The notes under the pieces were generated by a model. It saw nothing but the letters and a program-made list of their open reading frames with translations. It was not told where the DNA came from and made no database searches. Below, in pieces: positions 44,511-57,837 of a DNA stretch of 64,000 bases. The first letter of the stretch is position 1. The number at the start of each line of letters is the position of its first letter. This DNA comes from Lactobacillus sp. ESL0701 (GTDB taxonomy: Bacteria > Bacillota > Bacilli > Lactobacillales > Lactobacillaceae), in NCBI RefSeq assembly GCF_029433445.1, contig NZ_JAQTIC010000003.1, positions 1-64,000 of the forward strand. Reading direction: 5' to 3'. Made by a program: the position numbers and the translations under genes.

Positions 44511-45170
44511 ATGGGTGTAACAAATAAAAACTTAATGAAACAATTGGTCTTTATCATGCGAGCTAGTCGCTATTTTATGTACCAAAATAAGCAGCCGTTT
44601 TCTGGACAAAAAAGAGTTCTGGCAGTTTTAAATTTAGAAGACGGTTTGACACAAAACTATTTGGCGGAAGTTCTGGCGCTTAAGCCTGGGTCATTAGCAG
44701 AACTGCTAAAAAAGCTGGAAATTAAAGGTGAGATTAAGCGTGAAACCGATTCTGATGACCGCAGAGTTAAGCGGGTATATTTGACTGCTGCTGGTAAACA
44801 GCAGGCTGCTAACTTAAATGAGCAATATCAAGAAGATACCGAAACTGACTTTTTTGCTGGGTTAACAGCTGAGGAGCAAGCTGAATTTAGTAATTATTTA
44901 GAAAAAATTGCGGCGGGCTGGGATGATTCTTTCAAAAAACAAGCACAACAGTTTGTTGATCCAACGACTAAGATGAAAGAGATGACTAAGTGGCGCACGC
45001 AAATGCGCGAGCATAATTATTCACCAAAAGAGCGGGATGAGTTTTGGCGCAAAATGCACGATTGTCACCGGCGCTGCCATGATTTTGAGTATGATAACAA
45101 TCATTATAAACATGAATATGACCGTAATTTTTGGCGTAATTTTTGGCATAACGAAGATAATGAAATATAA
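44511..45170 (+). CDS. MarR-family regulator with unusual His/Cys/Trp-rich tail
   Basis: 219 residues, about 70 more than a normal MarR protein. The winged helix is at roughly residues 30-110 (LTQNYLAEVLALKPGSLAELLKKLE, RETDSDDRRVKRVYLT). After about residue 155 the chain is rich in Trp, His, Arg and Asp and holds two close His/Cys pairs in MHDCHRRCHDF, a possible metal or redox site. It precedes an ABC exporter gene, which it probably controls. Confidence 0.85.
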   Translation: MGVTNKNLMKQLVFIMRASRYFMYQNKQPFSGQKRVLAVLNLEDGLTQNYLAEVLALKPGSLAELLKKLEIKGEIKRETDSDDRRVKRVYLTAAGKQQAANLNEQYQEDTETDFFAGLTAEEQAEFSNYLEKIAAGWDDSFKKQAQQFVDPTTKMKEMTKWRTQMREHNYSPKERDEFWRKMHDCHRRCHDFEYDNNHYKHEYDRNFWRNFWHNEDNEI

Positions 45171-45185
45171 TTAAAAACAATGATT

Positions 45186-45216
45186 AAAAGTTTTTCAGTT
45201 AGTGAAAAACTTTTTG
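45186..45216 (+). terminator. Terminator or attenuator between MarR and ABC exporter genes
   Basis: AAAAGTTTTTCA/TGAAAAACTTTTT hairpin. It would limit but perhaps not stop transcription into the exporter, which has no evident promoter of its own. Confidence 0.6.
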
Positions 45217-45244
45217 TTTAGTTCAAGAGAAAGTCGGTAACCAA

Positions 45245-46996
45245 ATGGCGTTGAGATCACGCAAAAAAGAAACACAACAGGTTAAGCTGAGAGACTTTTT
45301 TCAGCTGCTAAAGGAATTAGAACTGAAAAAATCATTGTTTATTTTAGGTCTTATTTTTAGTTTGATTACTAGCGGCGCTAATTTACTATTGCCGCTGCTA
45401 ACCAAGCAATTGGTGGATACAAGCAGTTTGACAAAGTTTAATGTACAGATGTTGTTGATTTTAATAGTGATTTTCGCATTGCAAGTGATCTTGGGAACCA
45501 TTGGTGGCTATATTTTGCGTTATTTTGGTGAGAGTGCCGTGAAAAATTTACGCGAAAAATTATGGACCCACTTGTTGCGCCTACCGGTTTCCTATTTTGA
45601 TGTTAATAAGGCTGGGGAAAGCAGCTCACGGCTAGTTAATGATACGGGAATTATTAAGGACTTGATTACTTCACAGTTTCCTAATTTTATTACTGGTGCG
45701 ATTCAACTACTGTTTTCCATTATTATTTTATTCATCATGGATTGGCGCATGGCGGCATTAATGTTTACTAGTGTGCCGATAGTGGTTATCATTTTGGTTC
45801 CCATTGGGCGAATTATGGCCCGTCTTGGTCGCCAAATACAGGCGGCGACAGCCGATTTTAATGGTGATGTTAGTGAGAAGTTATCGGAGGTTCGCCTGAT
45901 TAAGGCAAGTAATGGGGAACAGTTTGAAGAACAGCGCGGTAAAAATTTTATTGGTCGGATCTTTGCGATTGGGATTAAAGATGCTCGAGTAGAAGCAATT
46001 TTGCAGCCCATTATGACCACGGTAATGATGACTGTTTTTGCGGGCATTTTAGCCTATGGGATTGTGCGCCTTAGTCAAGGAACTTTAACTTCGGGAACTT
46101 TGATAGCCTTCATTCTTTATCTATTTAATGTGATTGCGCCAGTTGCCAGCTTTGCGACCTTCTTCTCACAGTTGCAAAAGGCGATGGGCTCAACTGAACG
46201 TATTCAGGAAATTTTGCAGCTGCAGCCAGAAAAAGGGCTGACGCACCAGCAACTTAATGTTGAGGGCAAGACCTTAGTTGCTCAAGATTTGCAGTTTAGT
46301 TATGCTTCAGAAGAGCCAGTGCTGCAGTCGATTTCGTTTACGGCTGAGCCGAATACTGTCGTCGCCTTTGCTGGTCCCAGTGGCGCCGGTAAGTCAACGA
46401 TCTTTTCTTTACTTGAGCGGTTTTATCAACCTGATAGTGGGCGAATTACGGTTGACGGGCAAGACATTGCCGAGATTGACTTGCATAATTGGCGCGCCCA
46501 GATAGGCTATGTTTCACAAAATAGCGCTATTTTTTCAGGAACAATTCGCGAGAATTTGCAATATGGCTTAGAAAAAGACTTGAGCGATGAAGCTTTATGG
46601 CATGGCTTATCTTTGGCGTATGCCGACCAATTTGTTAAAGAATTTCCGCGCCAATTAGAAACCGAAATCGGTGAACGGGGAATTAAATTATCGGGTGGTC
46701 AAAAGCAGCGCTTAGCAATTGCGCGCGCTTTTCTGCGGGATCCGAAAATTTTAATGCTTGATGAAGCTACCGCCAGTCTTGATTCAGAATCAGAAGGTAA
46801 GGTTCAACAGGCACTTGACCAGTTAATGGTTGGCAGAACTACGCTGGTTATTGCCCACCGATTGGCGACAATCGTTGGCGCTGACCAGATTTACTTTATT
46901 GAACACGGTCAAGTTACTGGTCACGGCACGCATAGTGAGTTGATGGCAACTCATAAGTTGTATGCGCGTTATGTTCAGGAACAAATGGTTGACTAG
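45245..46996 (+). CDS. ABC exporter, fused membrane and ATPase domains
   Basis: 583 residues. Six helices in the first 310 residues form the type IV transporter domain. The ATPase domain follows with Walker A GPSGAGKST, signature KLSGGQKQRLAIARAFL and Walker B KILMLDEATASLD. It is the length of half-size LmrA/BmrA-type multidrug exporters, which dimerise. Regulated, most likely, by the MarR protein before it. Confidence 0.92.
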   Translation: MALRSRKKETQQVKLRDFFQLLKELELKKSLFILGLIFSLITSGANLLLPLLTKQLVDTSSLTKFNVQMLLILIVIFALQVILGTIGGYILRYFGESAVKNLREKLWTHLLRLPVSYFDVNKAGESSSRLVNDTGIIKDLITSQFPNFITGAIQLLFSIIILFIMDWRMAALMFTSVPIVVIILVPIGRIMARLGRQIQAATADFNGDVSEKLSEVRLIKASNGEQFEEQRGKNFIGRIFAIGIKDARVEAILQPIMTTVMMTVFAGILAYGIVRLSQGTLTSGTLIAFILYLFNVIAPVASFATFFSQLQKAMGSTERIQEILQLQPEKGLTHQQLNVEGKTLVAQDLQFSYASEEPVLQSISFTAEPNTVVAFAGPSGAGKSTIFSLLERFYQPDSGRITVDGQDIAEIDLHNWRAQIGYVSQNSAIFSGTIRENLQYGLEKDLSDEALWHGLSLAYADQFVKEFPRQLETEIGERGIKLSGGQKQRLAIARAFLRDPKILMLDEATASLDSESEGKVQQALDQLMVGRTTLVIAHRLATIVGADQIYFIEHGQVTGHGTHSELMATHKLYARYVQEQMVD

Positions 46997-47022
46997 TTTT
47001 TTAAAAAAGACACAGAAAACTC

Positions 47023-47051
47023 TTGTACAAAAGATAATTTTGCGTTATAGT
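47023..47051 (+). promoter_or_regulatory. Promoter of tRNA-Leu (AAG)
   Basis: TTGTAC, 17-nt spacer, TATAGT, about 12 bp before the tRNA. Confidence 0.7.
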
Positions 47052-47063
47052 ATTCTTTGTGTC

Positions 47064-47149
47064 GCGGGCATGGCGGAATGGCAGACGCGCAAGACTAAGG
47101 ATCTTGTGATCGTTTTTAGATCGTGGAAGTTCGAGTCTTCTTGCCCGCA
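47064..47149 (+). tRNA. tRNA-Leu (AAG)
   Basis: Class II tRNA of 86 nt; acceptor GCGGGCA/TGCCCGC, anticodon loop CTAAGGA within CAAGA/TCTTG. A lone gene with its own promoter and terminator, far from the two clusters. Confidence 0.94.
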
Positions 47150-47155
47150 CTAAGT

Positions 47156-47180
47156 AATGGAGCTACGGCTCCATTTTTTG
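47156..47180 (+). terminator. Terminator after tRNA-Leu (AAG)
   Basis: ATGGAGC/GCTCCAT with a 4-nt loop and six T. Confidence 0.85.
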
Positions 47181-47300
47181 TTTTAGAGAGTTATTCTGGA
47201 TAGAGTAGCTCTTTTTATTTTAAAAATTAATTACATTGCAAAATTTACGACCAAGACAGGTTATACTTAGGGTACTAATATTTTAAGTAAGGGAAATTTT

Positions 47301-47948
47301 ATGGCAAGACGACGTAAACACAAGGCACAATCTAGTTGGCAGATCATTTTACGGGCATTTATTATTCTATTTTTGTTAATTATTGCCTTCGCTGCTTTTC
47401 GGTACTACCGCAGGCAGGCAATTCAATCAGAACAGATTAGGCAGGAACAATTGGCCCGTGAAGAAGCACGAGCAAAAGTTATCAGACAGCATAAGGCATT
47501 TATTAAAAAAATCGGGCCGATTGCTAAGGAAGTTGATAAGTCTTATGACCTATTGCCAAGTATTACGATTGCCCAAGCCTGTCTTGAAAGTGACTACGGC
47601 CAAAGCAGTTTATCGCAAAAATATAATAACTTGTTTGGTGTTAAGGGCACTAATCCTAATACTTCAGCAATTTTAACAACTAAAGAATATGTTAAGGGCG
47701 AATGGATTGTTGTTAAGGCACGCTTTCAAATTTATGATTCCTATGAAGCGTCAATTAGGGCACATGCGGAACTTTTCCAAAAAGGTACCAGTTGGAATAA
47801 TAAACAATATCGTCATGTCTTAGCAGCTAAAGACTACCATAAGCAGGCTCAAGCTCTGGTACAAGACGGTTACGCTACCGACCCTGATTACGCGGATAAG
47901 CTGATTAACTTAATCAAGCAGTACAATCTTGATCAATATGATAATTAA
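47301..47948 (+). CDS. Membrane-anchored glucosaminidase (GH73) autolysin
   Basis: 215 residues. A basic start (ARRRKHKAQ) and one membrane helix (about 14-36) anchor it; the GH73 domain lies outside, with the catalytic Glu in ITIAQACLESDYGQSSL and FGVKG after it. It cuts N-acetylglucosaminyl bonds of peptidoglycan. No LysM, SH3 or other wall-binding module follows, so it is a minimal form. Confidence 0.9.
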   Translation: MARRRKHKAQSSWQIILRAFIILFLLIIAFAAFRYYRRQAIQSEQIRQEQLAREEARAKVIRQHKAFIKKIGPIAKEVDKSYDLLPSITIAQACLESDYGQSSLSQKYNNLFGVKGTNPNTSAILTTKEYVKGEWIVVKARFQIYDSYEASIRAHAELFQKGTSWNNKQYRHVLAAKDYHKQAQALVQDGYATDPDYADKLINLIKQYNLDQYDN

Positions 47949-48028
47949 AAGGCGGGGACTTCCAGTTTTGGCCTTTATTTTTGGTACAATAAAATAGTTA
48001 TGAAAAAATTTTTGTGAAGGGAATTAGA

Positions 48029-52323
<4,295 letters not shown>

Positions 52324-52336
52324 AGGAATAACTAAA

Positions 52337-53476
52337 TTGAAAAAATATGTGCACATTTTAGCGCTTTTGGGAGCAGCATTAACCTTAACGGCTTGTGGTA
52401 ATTTAAAAAATTCAGACTTGGCCAATAATGCTAAAACTTCGTCTAACTCTAAGGCTAAGACTTATCAGACAACTGATACGGGTAGAAATGGCTATACAGT
52501 TTTGTTAAAGGACGGGCATTATATCACTAGTCCGATTTCTGGATTAACAGCAACTGACAATGACAATTCTGTTGATACGCGTGAACTTGAGCGCGGGTTA
52601 GTCCAAATCTCAAAAGACGTCTATTCTACTAATTCCAATGTCTTTCAGGAAGGTCAATATATTAGTGCGGCGATGGCTAATGATTGGCTGGGGCGCAAGT
52701 CTAAGGCAAATCCGTTGGGGCTTAACCCAGAAGAAGGTACCAAGAAGAACTACAATCCATATTATTTAGAAGAAATCTTAGAGCAGGATTATTTGGCAGG
52801 GTCAGGTTCCAATTATCACATTAACGGAATGAGTATTGGTTTAGCGATGAATTCGGTTGATTATTATCAAAAAACTAAAGATGGCGCTGAATATCAGGAT
52901 ACAATTTCCCGTTCTGAGCAAAAAGCTGCGGGGCAAAAGGCAGCTGAACAAATTATTGCTCGCCTGCGTCAACGTAAGGCACTTAAGAATGTTCCGATTA
53001 CTGTTGGTCTTTTTTCCAAGTCAGCCAAAGACTCATTAGTTGGTGGAACTTACTTTTTGAGCGGGACAGCGGCTGCTAATAGTAGTAAAATAACTAAATG
53101 GAAATCTATTTCCGCGCAAACGGAAGTGTTGCCGACTGTTGGCAATAAAAAAGCAATTAATAGTAGTGATGCCTCGAGTTTCAATAGTTTTAAGGCATCA
53201 ATTCAAGATTATTTTCCAAATATCAGTGGTGTAACAGCCACTTTGCGCTATGAAAATGGTAAGTTAAGTCAAGAAAATATTTCAATTACCACTCAATTTT
53301 ACGGTTACGAGCAGGTGCAGAGTTTTACACGGCTGGTTTTATCAACAGCCAAAAAGTACTTGCCAGATAACGTGCCGGTTGAAATTAAGATTGGTTCTGT
53401 TAATGATATTCAGGCTTTAGTTGCTAAAGAAACAGCAGATAGTAGTTATCAAGTCCATATTTATGGCGGTGAATAA
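52337..53476 (+). CDS. camS: CamS sex-pheromone lipoprotein family
   Basis: 379 residues. I place the start at the TTG at 52337, where AAGGAA lies eight bases upstream, giving a proper signal peptide with lipobox LTAC. The family is known from the enterococcal cAM373 pheromone precursor; the signal peptide there is released as a small peptide. The rest of the protein is widespread in Firmicutes between ligA and gatC, as here, and its own task is unclear. Confidence 0.9.
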   Translation: MKKYVHILALLGAALTLTACGNLKNSDLANNAKTSSNSKAKTYQTTDTGRNGYTVLLKDGHYITSPISGLTATDNDNSVDTRELERGLVQISKDVYSTNSNVFQEGQYISAAMANDWLGRKSKANPLGLNPEEGTKKNYNPYYLEEILEQDYLAGSGSNYHINGMSIGLAMNSVDYYQKTKDGAEYQDTISRSEQKAAGQKAAEQIIARLRQRKALKNVPITVGLFSKSAKDSLVGGTYFLSGTAAANSSKITKWKSISAQTEVLPTVGNKKAINSSDASSFNSFKASIQDYFPNISGVTATLRYENGKLSQENISITTQFYGYEQVQSFTRLVLSTAKKYLPDNVPVEIKIGSVNDIQALVAKETADSSYQVHIYGGE

Positions 53477-53489
53477 GGAGGGTCTAATA

Positions 53490-53792
53490 GTGGAAATCAC
53501 AGAAGACACAATTAAGCACGTGGCAACCCTGTCACGGCTTGAATTTAATGAAGATGAAATCGGTACAGTTACCGAACAGATGAGTTCAATTATCAACATG
53601 GCCGACCAATTATCAGAAGTTGATACTGAAGGTGTTGATGAAACAGTGCAGGTTGTTGATCGCGACACTGTTTTCAGAGAAGACAAGCCAGAACACTGGC
53701 AAAGTCGTGCTGAATTAATGAAGAATGTTCCTGAACAAGCCAATGGCTTCATTAAGGTTCCTGTAATTATTAATAAGGATGAGGACGAGTAA
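53490..53792 (+). CDS. gatC: Asp-tRNA(Asn)/Glu-tRNA(Gln) amidotransferase subunit C
   Basis: 100 residues with a GTG start at 53490 and AAGGAGGG seven bases upstream. [21 protein letters not shown] and REDKPE are family features. It wraps between GatA and GatB to stabilise the complex. The stop overlaps the start of gatA by one base. Confidence 0.95.
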   Translation: MEITEDTIKHVATLSRLEFNEDEIGTVTEQMSSIINMADQLSEVDTEGVDETVQVVDRDTVFREDKPEHWQSRAELMKNVPEQANGFIKVPVIINKDEDE

Positions 53793-55231
53793 TGAACTAC
53801 TTAAATGAAGATATTGACTCATTAAACAAAAAACTGGCACAGGGTGACTTATCAGCTGAGAAGCTTGCTCAGGATACTGTTGCAAATATTAAGAAGACTG
53901 ACGACAAGCTGAATGCTTGGATTACTGTTCAAGAAGATGCCAAGCCAGCTGCTGATTTAGACTTTGCGAAGAATAAGCTTGCTGGTATTCCAATTGCTGT
54001 TAAGGACAACATCATTACTGATGGCGTTAAGACTACTGCTGCCAGTCATATTTTGGATAACTATATTCCAGTTTATGATGCAACTGTTATTGAAAGATTG
54101 AAGAAGGCACAAGCAACTTTTGTTGGTAAGACCAACATGGATGAATTTGCGATGGGTTCTTCAACTGAACATTCATACTTTGGCGCGACTCATAACCCGT
54201 GGAACTTAGATAAGGTTCCTGGTGGTTCATCCGGTGGTTCTGCTGTTGCTGTTGCTTCCGGTCAAGTAGTTGCAGCACTTGGTTCAGATACCGGTGGTTC
54301 AATCCGTCAGCCGGCTGCCTTTAACGGAATTTTTGGCATTAAGCCAACTTATGGCCGGGTTTCACGTTGGGGTCTAATTGCCTTTGGTTCATCACTTGAT
54401 GAAATTGGGGTAATGAGTAAGCGTGCTAAGAGTGCTGCTGAAGTATTAAACGTCATTGCTGGTAGCGATGACCATGATTCAACCTTGTCAACTCGTGAAG
54501 TTCCTGATTTTACCCAATTTATCGGTCAAGATGTTAAGGGCTTGCGGGTTGCCGTTGTTAAGGAATACATGGATGCCGTTGATGGTGAAATGCACGATGT
54601 CATTCAACAGCAAATTGATGCTTTAGAAGATGCTGGTGCGATTATCAGTGAAGTATCATTGCCATTAACTAAATATGTTGTTCCTGACTATTACATTATT
54701 GCTTCAAGTGAAGCTTCATCTAACTTGCAAAGATATGATGGTATTCGTTATGGCTACCGTGCTGACGACACTAAGAACTTGCTTGATGTTTACGTTAAGT
54801 CACGTTCAGAAGGCTTTGGCACCGAAGTTAAGCGGCGGATTATGTTAGGTTCGTTTGCATTGTCAGCTGGTTCATATGACCGCTTCTTCAGACAAGCTGC
54901 TAAGGTTAGAACCTTAATTTGTGATGAATTTGATGAAATTTTCGCTAATAATGATGTTATTGTTGGGCCAACAACTACTGAACCAGCATTCGGTATTGGC
55001 AGTGAAATTTCTGACCCAATTAAGATGTACAACAACGATATTTTGACAATTTCTGCTAACTTAGCCGGTATTCCAGCGGCCAGTGTTCCAGCAGGTCTAG
55101 TTGACGGAATGCCTGTTGGCTTCCAAATTATGGCTAAACGTTTTGATGAAGGCAGTATTTTTAAGACTGCTGACTTTATTGAACGCACGAACAAGTTTTA
55201 TGAAAAAACACCAGCAGGAATGGAGGATTAA
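53792..55231 (+). CDS. gatA: Amidotransferase subunit A (glutaminyl-tRNA synthesis)
   Basis: 479 residues. The amidase triad is visible: Lys in IAVKDNI, cis-Ser in GGSSGGSA and Ser in [12 protein letters not shown]. It frees ammonia from glutamine and passes it to GatB. With GatB and GatC it corrects misacylated Glu-tRNA(Gln) and Asp-tRNA(Asn). Confidence 0.97.
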   Translation: MNYLNEDIDSLNKKLAQGDLSAEKLAQDTVANIKKTDDKLNAWITVQEDAKPAADLDFAKNKLAGIPIAVKDNIITDGVKTTAASHILDNYIPVYDATVIERLKKAQATFVGKTNMDEFAMGSSTEHSYFGATHNPWNLDKVPGGSSGGSAVAVASGQVVAALGSDTGGSIRQPAAFNGIFGIKPTYGRVSRWGLIAFGSSLDEIGVMSKRAKSAAEVLNVIAGSDDHDSTLSTREVPDFTQFIGQDVKGLRVAVVKEYMDAVDGEMHDVIQQQIDALEDAGAIISEVSLPLTKYVVPDYYIIASSEASSNLQRYDGIRYGYRADDTKNLLDVYVKSRSEGFGTEVKRRIMLGSFALSAGSYDRFFRQAAKVRTLICDEFDEIFANNDVIVGPTTTEPAFGIGSEISDPIKMYNNDILTISANLAGIPAASVPAGLVDGMPVGFQIMAKRFDEGSIFKTADFIERTNKFYEKTPAGMED

Positions 55232-55234
55232 CTG

Positions 55235-56665
55235 ATGAATTTTAAATCAACGATTGGATTCGAAGTCCACTTCGAATTAAAGACAAAGAGTAAAATTTTC
55301 TCACCTTCTCCAGTAAGTTACGGTGCTGAAGCTAACACTGAAACTAACGTTATTGACTGGGCAATGCCGGGAGTTTTGCCATTTGTTAACAAGGACGTTT
55401 ACCGTTTGGGAATCATGGTTGCCTTAGCAACTCATGCACATATTTTACCGACCACGCACTTTGACCGGAAAAACTACTATTACCCAGATAGTCCTAAGGC
55501 TTACCAGATTACGCAATTCTTCCAACCATTAGCTCGTGATGGCTATGTCGAAATTGAAGTTCATGGTAAGAAGAAGCGTATTGGTATTCACGAAATGCAT
55601 ATCGAAGAAGATGCTGGTAAGAATACTCACGGTACTAACGGCTTTTCGTATGTTGACTTAAACCGTCAGGGTGTGCCGCTGTTAGAAGTTGTTTCTGAAC
55701 CAGAAATCGCTGATCCAGAAGAAGGTTATGCTTACCTTGAAAAGTTGCGTAAGATTGTTCAGTTTACTGGTGCTTCTGACGTTAAGATGGAAGAGGGTTC
55801 AATGCGGGTTGATACCAACATTTCGATTCGCCCAGCTGGTCAAAAAGAACTTGGTACCAAGGTTGAAATGAAGAACTTGAACTCATTTGAACACGTGCGT
55901 AAGTCACTAGCTTATGAAGAAAAACGTCAAGCTCAAGTTTTACTGTCAGGTGGACGCGTTCAATTATCAACACGTCGGTTTGATGATGCAACTGGTAAGA
56001 CTGTTCTTGAGCGGGTTAAAGAAGGCGACGCTGATTATCGTTACTTCCCAGAACCAGACCTTGCTCCAGACCATATCAGTCAAGAGTGGATTGATGAAAT
56101 TGCGGCAACTTTGCCACGTTCAGCTGAAGAACGTTACAACCAATATGTTAACGACTTTGGTTTGAAGGACTATGATGCTAATGTTTTACTGCAAACTAAG
56201 GAAAGTTCCGACTTCTTTGATGCAGCAGTTGCTGCAGGGGCTGATCCTCAATTAGCTGCTAACTGGATGAACACGCAAGTTAATGGTTACTTGAATGATA
56301 ACCGTGTTGAGTTAGCTGACATTAAGTTAACGCCAGAACACTTAGCTGCCATGATTAAACTGATTAAAGACGGAACAATTTCTTCTAAGATTGCTAAGAA
56401 GGTCTTCGCTGAAACTATTACCAATGGTACTGATCCTAAGAAGTATGTTGAAGATCAAGGCATGGTGCAATTATCTGATACCAGTATCTTGGAACCAATG
56501 GTTAAGGAAGTTGTCGATAGCAACCCTCAATCAGTTGAGGACTTCAAGAATGGTAAAGATCGTGCTATTGGTTACCTTGTTGGTCAATTAATGAAACAGA
56601 CCCGTGGTAAGGCTAACCCAAAGGTAATTAATAAGCTGTTGAATGAAGAACTAAACAAACGTTAA
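55235..56665 (+). CDS. gatB: Amidotransferase subunit B
   Basis: 476 residues. The N-terminal GFEVHFELKTKSKIFSP and HFDRKNYYYPDSPKAYQITQF bind the ATP and the misacylated end of the tRNA; the helical YqeY-like tail ends the protein. A note: the usual motif reads EVHVEL or EVHCQL; EVHFEL here is a mild variant. It follows gatA by 3 bp. Confidence 0.97.
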   Translation: MNFKSTIGFEVHFELKTKSKIFSPSPVSYGAEANTETNVIDWAMPGVLPFVNKDVYRLGIMVALATHAHILPTTHFDRKNYYYPDSPKAYQITQFFQPLARDGYVEIEVHGKKKRIGIHEMHIEEDAGKNTHGTNGFSYVDLNRQGVPLLEVVSEPEIADPEEGYAYLEKLRKIVQFTGASDVKMEEGSMRVDTNISIRPAGQKELGTKVEMKNLNSFEHVRKSLAYEEKRQAQVLLSGGRVQLSTRRFDDATGKTVLERVKEGDADYRYFPEPDLAPDHISQEWIDEIAATLPRSAEERYNQYVNDFGLKDYDANVLLQTKESSDFFDAAVAAGADPQLAANWMNTQVNGYLNDNRVELADIKLTPEHLAAMIKLIKDGTISSKIAKKVFAETITNGTDPKKYVEDQGMVQLSDTSILEPMVKEVVDSNPQSVEDFKNGKDRAIGYLVGQLMKQTRGKANPKVINKLLNEELNKR

Positions 56666-56695
56666 TGTTGATTTTTAAGTAATAAGGTAGTAACT

Positions 56696-57616
56696 ATGAC
56701 TAAAAAAGCAAGATTGATTTATAATCCTGTATCTGGTCACGAACAGATGCCTAAAAATGTCGCTGATATTTTAGACGTCTTAGAACGTGCTGGCTATGAG
56801 GCGAGCGCTTTTAGGACTACACCAGAAAATAAAAGTGCCCAGCAAGAAGCAACACGGGCTGCAACCGAGGGCTTTGACCTGATTGTCGCGGCTGGCGGTG
56901 ATGGTACCATTAATGAGGTGGTTAATGGTATAGCCTTTTTGGAAAAACGCCCGAAGATGGCAATTATTCCGGCGGGGACAACCAATGATTATGCTCGGGC
57001 ACTGCATATTCCGCGTGATAGCATTGCAGCAGCAGCTGAAGTTATTTTAGATAACAAGACCCGCAAGATGGATATCGGTCAAGCTACTTTTGCTGATGAA
57101 GACCAATACTTTGTCAATATTGCCGCTTGTGGATCCTTAACGGAACTAACTTATGGTGTACCATCAGAGGTTAAGTCGGCATTAGGCTATGCTGCATATT
57201 TGATTAAGGGTGCGGAAATGTTGCCGCACTTGACTGAAAATGAATTACGCCTGACTTATGATGCTGGTGTTTATGAAGGTAAACTGTCAATGCTTCTTTT
57301 GGGGATGACCAATTCGATTGGCGGTTTTGAGCAAATAATGCCCGATGCCGAATTAAGCGATGGCTTATTTCAGTTAATTATTGTTAAGCCATCTGATCCG
57401 GTAAAATTGCTGCGTTTGATGGCCTTAGCATTAAATGGTAAGCATGTTGATGATCCAGATATTATTTATACCAAGACTCGCGGTTTAAAGATTGATCTGA
57501 TTGGTAAGAGTGAAGGTCAAAAATTACCGGTTAATCTTGATGGTGAAATTGGCGATTACTGCCCAGTTACTTTTAAGAATTTACAACAACGGATTGAATT
57601 TTACGTTGGTGAATAA
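56696..57616 (+). CDS. dagK: Diacylglycerol kinase, DagK (YegS) family
   Basis: 306 residues. Nucleotide loop VAAGGDGTINEVVNG and IPAGTTNDYARAL are family signatures. It phosphorylates the diacylglycerol released when LtaS-type enzymes use phosphatidylglycerol, so it is functionally tied to the LTA genes at 6593. Last gene of the pcrA operon. Confidence 0.92.
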   Translation: MTKKARLIYNPVSGHEQMPKNVADILDVLERAGYEASAFRTTPENKSAQQEATRAATEGFDLIVAAGGDGTINEVVNGIAFLEKRPKMAIIPAGTTNDYARALHIPRDSIAAAAEVILDNKTRKMDIGQATFADEDQYFVNIAACGSLTELTYGVPSEVKSALGYAAYLIKGAEMLPHLTENELRLTYDAGVYEGKLSMLLLGMTNSIGGFEQIMPDAELSDGLFQLIIVKPSDPVKLLRLMALALNGKHVDDPDIIYTKTRGLKIDLIGKSEGQKLPVNLDGEIGDYCPVTFKNLQQRIEFYVGE

Positions 57617-57618
57617 AA

Positions 57619-57661
57619 TAATAGTGTTATTTTTCCAAAGAGGAAGGTAGCACTATTTTTA
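57619..57661 (+). terminator. Terminator after dagK, first hairpin
   Basis: AATAGTG/CACTATT with an inner TTTTCC/GGAAGG part and a T run. Confidence 0.7.
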
Positions 57662-57679
57662 TGCTTAATAATAATTTTC

Positions 57680-57702
57680 AGCCGCAAAAATGCGGCTTTT
57701 TT
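57680..57702 (+). terminator. Terminator after dagK, second hairpin
   Basis: AGCCGCA/TGCGGCT with four A in the loop and six T. Confidence 0.8.
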
Positions 57703-57740
57703 GATACCTAAAATATGATGCGTGTTATTTAATTTACAAA

Positions 57741-57752
57741 TAAAGCGCTTTA
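57741..57752. repeat. 12-bp palindrome before the adhesin promoter
   Basis: TAAAGCGCTTTA, a perfect palindrome ending one base before the -35. It may be a regulator site; too far from consensus to call cre. Confidence 0.5.
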
Positions 57753-57753
57753 A

Positions 57754-57782
57754 TTGACTAACAAATATCTGTGCCTTAATAT
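57754..57782 (+). promoter_or_regulatory. Promoter of the surface protein gene
   Basis: TTGACT, 17-nt spacer, TAATAT; 55 bp before the ATG. Confidence 0.7.
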
Positions 57783-57837
57783 AAAAATATAAAGTGTCTT
57801 AATATATATTTTTATATATCTGATATAGGAGCAGAAA

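Noticed and set aside
47301-47948. Phage endolysin as an alternative for the glucosaminidase
   Set aside because: It has an N-terminal membrane anchor, no holin or other phage gene nearby, and sits among housekeeping genes.
57741-57752. cre (CcpA) site before the adhesin promoter
   Set aside because: TAAAGCGCTTTA has the central AAGCGCTT but lacks the outer TG/CA bases (about three mismatches). Listed only as a palindrome.
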